A stretch of DNA of 52,215 bases from a bacterium 1xD42-67 (GTDB lineage Bacteria > Bacillota > Clostridia > Oscillospirales > Oscillospiraceae). Each line of letters begins with the position of its first letter. Positions within the stretch are counted from its first letter, which is position 1. The stretch lies in the NCBI GenBank assembly GCA_003612335.1, contig RAYO01000029.1, forward strand, positions 1 through 52,215, given 5' to 3'. Below, in pieces: positions 43,664 to 52,215 of this stretch. The notes under the pieces were generated by a model. It made no database searches. It saw only the letters and a list, made by a program, of their open reading frames with translations, and was not told the DNA's origin. Position numbers and translations under genes: made by a program.

Positions 43664-45061
43664 ATGCGGGATTATCGTATTGTTTTGGATCCATTTCAGA
43701 CGCTGGATGTGCTGTCCTGCCGGGTACATAAGAAGCTCAACGACCATGCGACCCTGCGCTTTGTCGGGCATATTCGAGCCGAGGATGAAGAGAAGTATGT
43801 GCAGACTGGCCAGAATGACATCCAGGTTAAGCTGCTTCTGATTGACGAAGGCGGAGCGGACTACACCTTCTTCTGCGGAGTCTCCACCAACGTGCAGGTC
43901 CGGGTGGAGGGAGATTTGCGGCTGCTGACTCTGGACGCTGTCAGCGGGAGCTATTATATGGATCTGGTGCCGCATACCCGGGTATTCCAGAATGACCAAT
44001 CCACTTACGATGCCGTTCTGAAGTACAATGAGCAATATTATCAGGATGCAGGCCATGCTATGTCTGTCGGGGCCGGGGAGCAGATTGGCAACCTCATTGT
44101 TCAATACCATGAAACGGATTGGGAGTTTGCCAAACGCCTGGCCAGCCATTTCAACGACAACCTTGTTCCGGCCTACCGTAAGGAAGGAATGCACTTCTAC
44201 TTTGGGTTCCCGGACGGGAAGAGCGGTATTGATCTGTCAAAGGACACATACACACTGAAGAAGGAAACGGATGACTATCTGCTGAAAACCAAAAACAAGG
44301 TTTTGTCGCTGATTGAATCGGATGCGCTCTGCATGGAGGCGGTCAGCCGGGAGATCTACGAAATTGGAGACAGCTTCCCCTTCCATGGGCAGACATACTA
44401 TATTTTTGACGTGCAGAGCGAGCTGGATGGCCGTGAAATGGTCCACCACTATAAGCTCAAATCCAAGGCGGGATTGCAGGCTGTCAAACAGTTCAATGAG
44501 AAAGCCATTGGGGCCTCGTTGGATGCAAATATTGTCGGCATAACCCGGGATACTGTCCAAGTACAAGTTGCGGTTGATGGCATCCAGAGCAACAAGAAAT
44601 GGTTTCCCTACTCCACCGTCTACTCTTCGCCTGATGGAACAGGGTGGTATTGTATGCCGGAGGAGGGCGACTCTGTGCGGCTGTATATGCCCGGTGCCCA
44701 GGAGAGTGAGGCGTACATTATCAGCGCAGTCCACCTGTCCGAGGAGTGCAGTGATGCCAGAGTGAATCCCGACCACAAATCGCTAAAAAGCAAATATAAC
44801 AAGGAAGTTCTGTTCACCCCAACATCTCTGGTCTTCACCAACAACAAAGGCATGAGCATTGAAATTTTGGATGAAGAGGGCATACGCATCACCAGCGACA
44901 AATCTGTTTTCATCAAATCCGATGAAGCGATCCAGATTGCAAGCTTGGAGCAATCCGTCAGCGTAATTGCGCCTGAATCCATTGTACTAGAGCAGGGGCA
45001 AACGAAGATGACGATTCAAGATGAAATACATCTGGATGGCGCCCAGGTTCACATCGAATAG
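43664..45061 (+). CDS. VgrG-like spike protein
   Basis: The 465-residue protein has the gp27-like part with IVQYHETDWEFAKRLASHF near residue 145 and a gp5-like OB fold with KWFPYSTVYSSPDGTGWYCMPEEGD near 310-335. A beta-helix tail follows, with short repeats such as ITSDKSVFIKSDE and an end in IHLDGAQVHIE. It is a second, toxin-free spike protein in the same place as the one at 31315, and is followed by the counterpart adaptor and DUF1629-like genes. Confidence 0.8.
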   Translation: MRDYRIVLDPFQTLDVLSCRVHKKLNDHATLRFVGHIRAEDEEKYVQTGQNDIQVKLLLIDEGGADYTFFCGVSTNVQVRVEGDLRLLTLDAVSGSYYMDLVPHTRVFQNDQSTYDAVLKYNEQYYQDAGHAMSVGAGEQIGNLIVQYHETDWEFAKRLASHFNDNLVPAYRKEGMHFYFGFPDGKSGIDLSKDTYTLKKETDDYLLKTKNKVLSLIESDALCMEAVSREIYEIGDSFPFHGQTYYIFDVQSELDGREMVHHYKLKSKAGLQAVKQFNEKAIGASLDANIVGITRDTVQVQVAVDGIQSNKKWFPYSTVYSSPDGTGWYCMPEEGDSVRLYMPGAQESEAYIISAVHLSEECSDARVNPDHKSLKSKYNKEVLFTPTSLVFTNNKGMSIEILDEEGIRITSDKSVFIKSDEAIQIASLEQSVSVIAPESIVLEQGQTKMTIQDEIHLDGAQVHIE

Positions 45062-45069
45062 GAAGTGCA

Positions 45070-45666
45070 ATGATGGAGCGAATGGAAGAATTAGCCTCCC
45101 TGGTGTCGGAACCCTTGCAGCAAAGATTTTTGACGGACCTGGATCAGATTGTACTCTGTATGAAGGATAATATTGAACTGTTAAGCGATGGCCTTCTCAA
45201 CGCGCTACAGGAAGCAGTTGACGAAGCTGCCTGTATGCAGAGCGCAGAAAAGAAGGGCGCAATAGCATATATCAGCTTTTCTTTGCTGCAGAGTAACTTA
45301 CTTCTTGAAAAATATGCTTTCCGCATTGATGTTTATGATGAACGCTTCCTGATTGATGATAGTGAGGCGGCATCTGAATGGGATTTTTCATTGCTACTGC
45401 AGAATCTTGATACCAATTTTGATGTGATTGCCTCAACTCTGAGACAATCCGTAATTCGGGTTCAGGAATATGAGTTGTGGGAGCTTAAAAAGGCATACCA
45501 GCTAAACTACTATGCCACAGCGACCGGATTGCTGCAGGGCTTGGTGCCACTTTGCTTAGATAGGCTTTCTCTGGATGGAATTGACACTATGCCAGAAGTC
45601 CAATTTACTGTTGGTCCATATATGGAAAAGCAATTGTCATTCTATCAATGGAGGCGGGAAACATGA
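45070..45666 (+). CDS. Helical soluble protein, counterpart of the pentapeptide adaptor
   Basis: The 198-residue protein is helical throughout, with no signal, membrane helix or recognised domain. It contains VLCMKDNIELLSDGLLNALQEA, seen in parts, and ends in KQLSFYQWRRET. Its place between a VgrG and a DUF1629-like gene matches the 355-residue pentapeptide-repeat protein. It may be an adaptor for cargo. It overlaps the next gene by 4 bases, implying translational coupling. Confidence 0.55.
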   Translation: MMERMEELASLVSEPLQQRFLTDLDQIVLCMKDNIELLSDGLLNALQEAVDEAACMQSAEKKGAIAYISFSLLQSNLLLEKYAFRIDVYDERFLIDDSEAASEWDFSLLLQNLDTNFDVIASTLRQSVIRVQEYELWELKKAYQLNYYATATGLLQGLVPLCLDRLSLDGIDTMPEVQFTVGPYMEKQLSFYQWRRET

Positions 45667-46208
45667 ATTACTTTTTGCTGCACAGCGACCCCCGCTATGT
45701 GGACAGCCCTGAGTTCTTGAACTGGAGCGGGAAAATCGACCCCCGAAATATACGCCCAGGATGCTCCCATAAGATTTCAAGAAGGCAAATCCTGAACATA
45801 CGCCCAAATCCCCATGTTGTGTTTATTGATGCGATCTCCTCTCCATTTTTGCTTCTTTCAAAAAAGTGCATGGAAGTAGTAACACTCTATGAACCACAGA
45901 TCATATCGAAGCAGATTATTTTGCTGGATATGGAAACCCCGCAGCGGGAAACCTATTATCTTCCCATACTAAAGCAAATTCCATGTTTAGCTACAGGCAG
46001 CGAGTGGAATCTTGATAAAAGTGTTTTGGTTAAGGGAGTCATTAATTTGGAGCCTGTTGGAGATACAAGCATATTTCAACTTGCGGACATGAAAAGTACC
46101 TATACTGTGATACGGATGGATATTCTGGAGAGTATGCTGAAACGAGGGGCACGCGGTATAGGAATTACGCCACTACAAACAGTGAAGGGAGAAAACAAGG
46201 ATGGTTGA
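45663..46208 (+). CDS. DUF1629-like (Imm11-type) protein 2
   Basis: The ATG at 45663 follows GGAGGCGGGAAAC. The 181-residue product shares the family order with the protein at 33813-34367: PFLLLSKKCMEVVTLYEP, then YLPILKQIPCL, IFQLAD and LESMLKRGARGIGITPLQ. Counterpart placement suggests an adaptor or immunity-like role in spike loading. Its end overlaps the PAAR-like gene by 8 bases. Confidence 0.6.
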   Translation: MNYFLLHSDPRYVDSPEFLNWSGKIDPRNIRPGCSHKISRRQILNIRPNPHVVFIDAISSPFLLLSKKCMEVVTLYEPQIISKQIILLDMETPQRETYYLPILKQIPCLATGSEWNLDKSVLVKGVINLEPVGDTSIFQLADMKSTYTVIRMDILESMLKRGARGIGITPLQTVKGENKDG

Positions 46209-46869
46209 GTCTACTACCGGAACTGCTGCTGAACAGACTTCTGGAGTCGAAACTGAACAGCAAATGTATCAGGCTATGGCCGAAAGGATGCAGGCTGATG
46301 GGATGGATGTGACCGCCGCTGAAATTGAAAAGCTGGTTGATGATCAGCAAGCGGATGACCCTCCGGCCCCCAGCGAAAAAGAGGAAGAGATCATAGAAAA
46401 AATGGCTGAGTACCAGGCAGAGTATGATAGACAAAACCCCGCATATGTGGTGCGTGGAGCCTTGTTGCATTGCCAGTTTGGTTCGCACTGTAGGCGGTTA
46501 AACCTCCCGCTTTGCCATGGTGTTTATACGTTGAAAAAGCCCATTATGTATAAAAAGGACTGTGTTGTAGAGAAAAACATTCCTTCCTTCGGTGTATGCT
46601 CCAGTCCTGATAATCCCACAGGGGGCAGCGTGAGCTATGTAAAAGAAGCGCCGCGGAATCCTGACGGTTCCTTTACCGGCGAAGCCGCCAGTGGGACGGT
46701 TACAGGAACCCCCTGTGTGCCCATAATTGTCAATGTTTGGGACGATACCCATGATGATACCCATATTGGCAAGGAGGGCGAACCTGCGTTGACAACACGT
46801 TCTTTTCTGGTCTGTAAATACAATGGTTTAATTGAAATTGTACGCAGCGGCCAGGAGGATGAAGATTAG
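46201..46869 (+). CDS. DUF4280 PAAR-like spike-tip protein
   Basis: The 222-residue protein has an acidic N-terminal helix (about 1-75). The DUF4280 core follows: VRGALLHCQFGSHCRRL, PSFGVCSSPDNP, CVPIIVNVW and TRSFLVCKYNGLIEIV. The conserved Cys residues fit the family. It is shorter than the copy at 28057 and carries no toxin, so it is likely the plain tip for the VgrG-effector that follows. Confidence 0.75.
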   Translation: MVESTTGTAAEQTSGVETEQQMYQAMAERMQADGMDVTAAEIEKLVDDQQADDPPAPSEKEEEIIEKMAEYQAEYDRQNPAYVVRGALLHCQFGSHCRRLNLPLCHGVYTLKKPIMYKKDCVVEKNIPSFGVCSSPDNPTGGSVSYVKEAPRNPDGSFTGEAASGTVTGTPCVPIIVNVWDDTHDDTHIGKEGEPALTTRSFLVCKYNGLIEIVRSGQEDED

Positions 46870-46884
46870 AGGAGGAGGCTAGAC

Positions 46885-48060
46885 ATGATAACCACCAACC
46901 ACACTACTCTACGAATGAACGGAGCATTGAATATTGAACACCTGACCTCACTGAAGCTGCATGTTGGCGTGAACGCCCACGGCTGGGCCATCGTAGAGGG
47001 CGAGGCTGGGGAAAACGCTTTGGAGCAGCTCAGCGGTGCGCTGGCTGGCCGGGAGCAGAATATCCTTACCTTGGATGAGACCGGTGTAGAAAAGTGCTTA
47101 TTTGCTGGAGTGATTCGGGAAGCGGAACTAGTGCGGGTTTGTGGTTATAACCGGTTCCATGTAGAGCTCCTTTCCGGGACCTGCCTGATGGATCGGGAAG
47201 TCCGCAGCCGCAGCTTTCAGGATGTGGGCCGAACCTACAGTCAGGTGGCGGGGCAGGTCTGCTCTGAGTACAGCGGCGGTGCGGCCATCTGCACCGTGGG
47301 CGAGGACAAGACTTTGGGCAAGCCTGTGATCCAATACCGGGAGACGGACTGGGAGTTTCTGATGCGCATGACCAGCCATTGCGGCGGTGTCCTGGTGCCG
47401 GAAACTCACCGTGGCCTCCCCCGGCTGTGGTTTGGGTTCCCGGAGCGTTCTTTTACCTGCGAGTTCCCGGAAGATGCCTATACCAGCGGAATCAGCCAGC
47501 GTTATTATGAGCTGGGCGGCTCTGCGGCGGGATATAGTAAGGCCGATTTCTTCTATTATGATGTGGAGAGTCCCCAACTGTGCGATTTGGGATGGTATAC
47601 AGTTTTCAAAGGACAACCCTTTATCATCTCAGAAAAATCCGCTCGATTGGAATGCGGAGAATTGATTTTTACATACCGTCTTGGCCGCCCTGGGCTCGGA
47701 TGGGGAAAGATGCTCTACAACGAGAAAATCAGCGGTATGACACTGCTGGGAGAAGTACTGGAGACCTCGCGAGAGACATTAAAGCTGAAGCTGGATATTG
47801 ACGCGGGCTGGAATCCTGGTGGACCATACCCTTATACTTGGCGGCCGGAAACCGGGAACTTTATGTACTGTATGCCCAAAGTTGGAACCCGTGTTTCCCT
47901 CTATTGCCCCAACTATGATGAGAAGGCAGCGATTGCAGTTAACTGCGTCCGCACTAATGGCGGTGACTGCGACAGAATGAGTGATCCAGCTAAACGATCC
48001 TTTGTGACAGAACACGAGAAAGAGATGAATCTCTATCCTGATGAAATGTCTTTGATTGGT
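46885..48060 (+). repeat. Direct repeat copy A (VgrG front end)
   Basis: These 1176 bases match 50166-51341 at constant offset, without insertions or deletions. By eye the encoded 392 residues differ at about 18 positions. The downstream C-terminal parts are unrelated. This is the layout expected when toxin C-termini are swapped by recombination. Confidence 0.85.
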
Positions 48061-49512
48061 GGATCGATGGGAAATGTACTAGGCAATATTTTAGTGTCAG
48101 ACGATAATGGTATTCTTTTTGCCACTGATAAAGCTATTATTATTGCTGCCATTAAAGATGTTGTACTAGAAGCTGCGACAGCTTTTGCCCAAGCAAATGT
48201 TGGTGAAGTTGTGACCGAGATATGTAACATTCAAACAGGTGATGTAAAGGCAAGTGTAATGCAATCTGGTCAATATGATTTGAGCGCACTTGCGACGAAT
48301 GCGGTGGGCTGTAACTGTGTAGAATATGCTCCTTGCAATGACGAACCTCAAGAAAGTTCTTTTGATGTTGGAGGATTGTTTCTCGGAATTGTTGCTGGTT
48401 TAGCTGCCGTGGCAATTGTGGCATTGGCTTGCACAGGTATAGGACTTTTGGCTGTTGGAACTGGCCTAATGGCAGCGTCAACGGCATCTGCTATGGTTAC
48501 AGGTGCTATAGTTGGAGGGTGTGTTGCAGTCGGTAGTTGCGCAATAGGTGATATACTAACTGGTGAAGTCAGTAGCGTTGGAGATTACTTCTTTTCGGGC
48601 CTTTCTGGTGCAACAACAGGTGCAATTTTTGGTGGCGTTTCGAGTAGCAAATTCTTTCTAAAAGGAATACCAAAGTTGTTCCAATCTAAGTTTTTAATCC
48701 GAGCAGCACGAGTAGGTGTAATGGGAGGAACAGGATTTGTTACAGGAGCAGGAACAAATATAGCACGCCAACTTTGGAACGGCAGTACATGGAGTGAGAT
48801 AAACTGGAGCCAAGTGCTATCTACAGGTACATTTAATGGTGTAACGTCCGCACTATTTTTCTGGGGCAGTGATAAGTTGATGCAGCTTAAACCAGTGCAA
48901 CAGTTTATCCATAAATTGAATGGCCTGCCTTTGATAAAACAATTAGTTAAGTGGCAAAGCGGTTTGACAAATTTCTTCCAGAATAATGGTGCAAAGATTA
49001 GCGCATTCCTTAATGGAGGTACTTCTCAAATACCCACAGTTTCTCAATTGAGCGGGAAGGCAATGCAGTGGTGGGAAGAAACTAAATCTACATATAGCTC
49101 AAATGCTCGCAAGCAAGTAAATAAGGTTTCGGTTGTTTTTGATGCCCAGAGCGGAAAATATTATTACGGGGTAAACAGAGAATATTTGGGCCTTGGAGTG
49201 AAAGATGCTCGAATTTCAACGCTATGGCCTGATGGACCATTGAATGAGTTCCTTCTTGGCAATTGTGCAGAAAACGCTGCAATATATAAGGCACTTCAAG
49301 GAGGGGCAAATCTTGATGATCTTTACCTATGTACCATAAACTTAAATAAAAACGCTAAAGATTTGCTTATAAATGCTTGTGAAAACTGCACTTATGCCTT
49401 TAAGGGGGCTGTTGCGGATGGTCTTTCGGGATGGGTCATTGATTGGCAAGGCAACCTTTTTTCGGTCATCGCTGGAGTCGAGGCTGGTACTGAGGAGGAA
49501 ATTAATGAATAG
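46885..49512 (+). CDS. VgrG spike with C-terminal deaminase-like toxin
   Basis: The 875-residue protein has a VgrG part (1-395, with IQYRETDWEFLMRMTSHCGG near 150 and YTWRPETGNFMYCMPKVGT near 315). A hydrophobic pretoxin region follows (about 495-570). The C-terminal domain of about 130 residues has GNCAENAAIYKALQGG (CAE near 792-794) and later NACENC (Cys pair near 831-834). C-A-E followed by C-x-x-C is the metal-binding layout of YwqJ-type cytidine-deaminase-fold toxins. Replacement of the usual Pro before the Cys pair is noted. The gene overlaps its candidate immunity gene by 8 bases. The first 1.18 kb is nearly identical to the start of the gene at 50166. Confidence 0.75.
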   Translation: MITTNHTTLRMNGALNIEHLTSLKLHVGVNAHGWAIVEGEAGENALEQLSGALAGREQNILTLDETGVEKCLFAGVIREAELVRVCGYNRFHVELLSGTCLMDREVRSRSFQDVGRTYSQVAGQVCSEYSGGAAICTVGEDKTLGKPVIQYRETDWEFLMRMTSHCGGVLVPETHRGLPRLWFGFPERSFTCEFPEDAYTSGISQRYYELGGSAAGYSKADFFYYDVESPQLCDLGWYTVFKGQPFIISEKSARLECGELIFTYRLGRPGLGWGKMLYNEKISGMTLLGEVLETSRETLKLKLDIDAGWNPGGPYPYTWRPETGNFMYCMPKVGTRVSLYCPNYDEKAAIAVNCVRTNGGDCDRMSDPAKRSFVTEHEKEMNLYPDEMSLIGGSMGNVLGNILVSDDNGILFATDKAIIIAAIKDVVLEAATAFAQANVGEVVTEICNIQTGDVKASVMQSGQYDLSALATNAVGCNCVEYAPCNDEPQESSFDVGGLFLGIVAGLAAVAIVALACTGIGLLAVGTGLMAASTASAMVTGAIVGGCVAVGSCAIGDILTGEVSSVGDYFFSGLSGATTGAIFGGVSSSKFFLKGIPKLFQSKFLIRAARVGVMGGTGFVTGAGTNIARQLWNGSTWSEINWSQVLSTGTFNGVTSALFFWGSDKLMQLKPVQQFIHKLNGLPLIKQLVKWQSGLTNFFQNNGAKISAFLNGGTSQIPTVSQLSGKAMQWWEETKSTYSSNARKQVNKVSVVFDAQSGKYYYGVNREYLGLGVKDARISTLWPDGPLNEFLLGNCAENAAIYKALQGGANLDDLYLCTINLNKNAKDLLINACENCTYAFKGAVADGLSGWVIDWQGNLFSVIAGVEAGTEEEINE

Positions 49513-50101
49513 CTTTTTTTGCGCCCCCAAAGGTCATAAGTTTGAGAAAGTTTCTAAGAGAGGACGCGCGGCTTATCTTAACCTATGTTTTGAAGAGTGT
49601 TTAGTCTTTTATGGAGAGAGCATTACTGACTGGACATGGGTGTTAAAAGAGCTTTGGGAAATTACATCAACTGAAGATATTGAACGATGGGTAAAACGAG
49701 TTTGCGATTTAACGCCGGAATCTGTTCTTCCATATGATTCCTATCAAGATATGATGGACAAAATACATACCATTGGTTATTGGTATGAATTGAGTGAAGA
49801 TAACTTTATCTGTTTGCAACATTTATATCGCAAGAAACGCGCAAATTTCAGGGTGATTAGTGATCTAATTGATAAGATTTATGGTGTTATTGTTGATGAT
49901 TGGGGACATATGGAAGAGCCGTTTACACCGTCTTGCTTGCATAATATAGACGAAGCCGAAGAGATTATGAAAAGCAATAATATTCCGCTACCATCCAATT
50001 ACGTGGCCTTGAAATTCATAATGGAACATGAAGATAAGCATTATGGAAAAGCATTTGACGGGATACAGTATTCCATTATTAGGGAAACACCCTTGAACTG
50101 A
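49505..50101 (+). CDS. Candidate immunity protein for the deaminase toxin
   Basis: The start at 49505 follows GAGGAAATTA and overlaps the toxin stop by 8 bases. The 198-residue soluble protein is helical, with GESITDWTWVLKELWEI and PYDSYQDMMDKIHTIGYWYEL segments. I recognise no named family. Position directly after the toxin, with coupled translation, makes it the likely immunity partner. Confidence 0.6.
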   Translation: MNSFFCAPKGHKFEKVSKRGRAAYLNLCFEECLVFYGESITDWTWVLKELWEITSTEDIERWVKRVCDLTPESVLPYDSYQDMMDKIHTIGYWYELSEDNFICLQHLYRKKRANFRVISDLIDKIYGVIVDDWGHMEEPFTPSCLHNIDEAEEIMKSNNIPLPSNYVALKFIMEHEDKHYGKAFDGIQYSIIRETPLN

Positions 50102-50165
50102 AATTTGTGTATCATAATGCAATTTTTTAAGAAAAATTTCTTAATAGGGCGGGAGATGGGAATAT

Positions 50166-51341
50166 ATGATTACCACTAATCACACTACTCTGCGAATGAG
50201 TGGAGCATTAAATATTGAACACCTGACCGCACTAAAACTGTATGTCGGCGTGAACGCCCACGGCTGGGCCATCGTAGAGGGTGAGGCTGGGGAAAACGCT
50301 TTGGAGCAGCTCAGCGGTGCGCTGGCTGGCCGGGAGCAGAATATTCTTACCCTGGACGAGACCGGTACAGAAAAGTGCCTGTTTGCTGGAGTGATTCGGG
50401 AAGCGGAACTGGTGCAGGTTGGCGGTTATAACCGGTTCCATGTAGAGCTTCTTTCCGGAACCTGCCTGATGGATCGGGAGGTCCGCAGCCGCAGCTTTCA
50501 GGATGTGGGTCGAACCTACAGTCAGGTGGCGGGGCAGGTCTGCTCTGAGTACAGCGGCGGTGCGGCCATCTGCACCGTGGGCGAAGACAAGACTTTGGGC
50601 AAGCCTGTGATCCAATATCGGGAAACGGACTGGGAGTTTCTGATGCGCATGGCCAGCCATTGCGGCGGTGTTCTGGTGCCGGAAACTCACCGCGGCCTCC
50701 CCCGGCTGTGGTTTGGGTTCCCGGAGCGTTCTTTTACCTGCGAGTTTCCAGAGGACACCTATACCAGCGGAATCAGCCAGCGGTACTATGAGTTGGGCGG
50801 CTCTGCGGCGGGCTATAGTAAAACTGATTTCTTTTATTATGATGTGGAGAGCCCCCAACTGTGTGATTTGGGGTGGTATACAGTTTTCAAAGGACAACCC
50901 TTTATTATTTCTGAAAAGTATGCTATACTTGAACGTGGAGAGTTGATTTTTACATATCGCCTTGGCCGTCCTGGGCTTGGCTGGGGAAAGGTGCTCTACA
51001 ACGAGAAAATCAGCGGTATGACACTGTTGGGAGAAGTGCTGGAGACCGCGCGAGAGACATTAAAGCTGAAGCTGGATATTGACGCAGGCTGGAATCCTGG
51101 TGGGCCATACCCTTATACTTGGCGACCGGAAACCGGGAACTTTATGTACTGTATGCCCAAAGTGGGAACCCGGGTGTCTCTCTACTGCCCCAACTATGAT
51201 GAGAAGACTGCGATTGCAGTTAACTGCGTCCGCACTAATGGCGGAGACTGCGACAGAATGAGTGATCCAGCCAAACGGTCCTTTGTGACAGAGCATGGGA
51301 AGGAGATGAATCTTTACCCTGGTGAGATGTCTTTGCTGGGA
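50166..51341 (+). repeat. Direct repeat copy B (VgrG front end)
   Basis: This is the second copy of the 1176-base front end shared with 46885-48060. Beyond it the two genes diverge in sequence and encode different C-terminal regions. Confidence 0.85.
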
Positions 51342-51851
51342 GGTAGCAACGGACAGGTACAGATGCTCGATGAAGACGGTATCATTATTGGTTCTGAAAA
51401 ACCAGTTGTTATTCGAGCAAATTTGGGAGCACATTTTAAAGCTCGTAACATCGGTTTTTCATCACCGAAGCAAGAATTGGTTATGGCTAAAATGCGCATG
51501 GCAGATAGATATGTAAAAAGCAGCTATCTACAATCCTCCCTATATAATGCCAAAGCAGGCCTCTTTTCAACAGTTGAAGGCTGGGTGCATACTGCATTTG
51601 CGAAAATTGAAGATGCCATTCAGGAGGCGAAAGAAAATGCTTTTGGTTTCTTTGCACAAGTTGTAGGTGGTCTGGTTGCTATTGCTGTGGTAGGTGCTTT
51701 AGCATTCAGTGGAGTCGGTTTTTTAGGTCTTTTCGTAATTGGTGGAGCTGTCGCAGGTGCTGTAACGACAGGGCTATTAGCGGCAAAAGATGCTTTTGAC
51801 AGAGGAGAATCGTTCTTCGGGGTAGTGGCGCTGCTTTTAAAGGAGCGTTAA
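50166..51851 (+). CDS. VgrG spike with pretoxin region, 5' part before a frameshift
   Basis: The 561-residue frame starts behind GGGCGGGAGATGGG. Residues 1-392 match the VgrG front end of the gene at 46885 almost exactly. A short linker and a hydrophobic pretoxin region follow (about 490-545, with AQVVGGLVAIAVVGALAFSG and LFVIGGAVAGAVTTG). The frame stops at 51851, but coding sequence plainly continues in the -1 frame from about 51820. Insertion of one G in the run at 51819-51822 would restore the reading frame. Alternatively the heptamer TTTAAAG at 51836-51842 could allow -1 slippage. The gene runs off the window end. Confidence 0.8.
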   Translation: MITTNHTTLRMSGALNIEHLTALKLYVGVNAHGWAIVEGEAGENALEQLSGALAGREQNILTLDETGTEKCLFAGVIREAELVQVGGYNRFHVELLSGTCLMDREVRSRSFQDVGRTYSQVAGQVCSEYSGGAAICTVGEDKTLGKPVIQYRETDWEFLMRMASHCGGVLVPETHRGLPRLWFGFPERSFTCEFPEDTYTSGISQRYYELGGSAAGYSKTDFFYYDVESPQLCDLGWYTVFKGQPFIISEKYAILERGELIFTYRLGRPGLGWGKVLYNEKISGMTLLGEVLETARETLKLKLDIDAGWNPGGPYPYTWRPETGNFMYCMPKVGTRVSLYCPNYDEKTAIAVNCVRTNGGDCDRMSDPAKRSFVTEHGKEMNLYPGEMSLLGGSNGQVQMLDEDGIIIGSEKPVVIRANLGAHFKARNIGFSSPKQELVMAKMRMADRYVKSSYLQSSLYNAKAGLFSTVEGWVHTAFAKIEDAIQEAKENAFGFFAQVVGGLVAIAVVGALAFSGVGFLGLFVIGGAVAGAVTTGLLAAKDAFDRGESFFGVVALLLKER

Positions 51852-52215
51852 CAGGTGGCTTTAGGGGAGGTATCGCAGGACTAGTTTCATATGGTATATT
51901 TTCACTCGGCAGTTCGGTGCTTGGTGTCTCCATTGCGCAAATGAGTTTGCTGAATGTGTTGGAGTTATCCGGATGGTCAGGATTCTTTAACAGTCTTCTG
52001 TTTCAAATGGTGGATACAGGTTCCGTCGATTTGCGTCAAGCGTTGAATGATGGTGTAAGGGCTGCGTGTTGGACATATCTTTTCAATGGTCTTGCTAGAC
52101 TGCCTCAATCATCAAATTACCCACCATTAGAGGTTTACGGTGTGCCTGAATTGCCTCCAGGGACTCCTGCCCTTCCTCCCGCAGGAGGTGTTCCTGTCCT
52201 TCCTCCCACTGGAGG
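51836..52215 (+). pseudogene. Continuation of the VgrG toxin in the -1 frame, cut by the window end
   Basis: From the shift point the -1 frame reads FKGALTGGFRGGIAGLVSYG and continues for over 120 codons without a stop. The hydrophobic, Gly-rich pretoxin pattern gives way to a Pro-rich repeat region (ELPPGTPALPPAGG, VPVLPPTGG) at the edge. The toxin domain itself is outside the window. Whether the shift is a real defect, programmed, or a sequence error cannot be decided here. Confidence 0.7.

Noticed and set aside
1-52215. CRISPR array, tRNA or rRNA genes
   Set aside because: No regularly spaced short repeats and no cloverleaf or ribosomal signatures were seen by eye; a dedicated scan would be needed to exclude a divergent tRNA.
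11272-52215. Ordinary prophage or pyocin-like tail locus
   Set aside because: No capsid, terminase, portal, tape measure or lysis genes are seen, while toxin/immunity pairs, FHA and PP2C genes are present.

Overview
The window reads as the chromosome of a Gram-positive, probably gut-type Clostridia (Oscillospiraceae-like) bacterium. This is an inference. It rests on lipobox lipoproteins, strong AGGAGG-type ribosome sites with frequent GTG/TTG starts, a sigma-70/helix-turn-helix gene pair of the kind carried by Tn916-like elements, and polymorphic-toxin families common in these bacteria. No RNA gene, CRISPR array, insertion sequence or complete prophage was seen.

Region 1 (1-11.2 kb) is mixed regulation and accessory genes. 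On the minus strand lie a lipoprotein and a secreted DNRLRE/metzincin-like protease, a conjugative-element-type regulator pair, an orphan OmpR-type response regulator, and a small unknown protein. On the plus strand lie an XRE regulator, an ECF-type sigma factor, its likely membrane anti-sigma factor (DUF4367-like) and a small secreted protein. A minus-strand ATPase/TOPRIM-like pair looks like an anti-phage module.

Region 2 (11.3-28.0 kb) is a long, tightly packed plus-strand operon that I interpret as an unusual contractile injection system. It encodes a polytopic membrane protein, a VWA protein with a C-terminal cytoplasmic domain, a candidate 726-residue sheath protein, two tandem Hcp/tube-like proteins, a J-domain protein, another membrane protein, two FHA proteins (one membrane-anchored, one with a zinc ribbon), a PP2C phosphatase, a degenerate PP2C fused to a membrane segment and a TPR-like domain, two candidate baseplate proteins (one with faint TssF-like features), an Hsp70/actin-fold ATPase and a baseplate- or fibre-like protein. 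No ClpV, TssJLM or Ser/Thr kinase is present in the window.

Region 3 (28.0 kb to the end) is the payload region. It holds two DUF4280 PAAR-like spike-tip proteins, five VgrG-like spike proteins (three extended by toxin or pretoxin regions, one of them a 2480-residue VgrG-RHS fusion), DcrB/DUF1795-like putative effector chaperones, paired adaptor-like genes, and candidate immunity genes. Two modules share the same gene order, and the last two VgrG genes share a nearly identical front end of about 1.18 kb with different C-terminal toxins. Two probable frameshifts occur next to G-runs.

The most useful regulatory observation is a bipartite promoter-like motif (TGTCC half-site and TATA at fixed spacing) found five times. 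It lies before the anti-sigma gene, before the injection-system operon, before the VWA gene, before the small minus-strand gene and upstream of the secreted protease. This suggests that the local ECF sigma factor controls the system.
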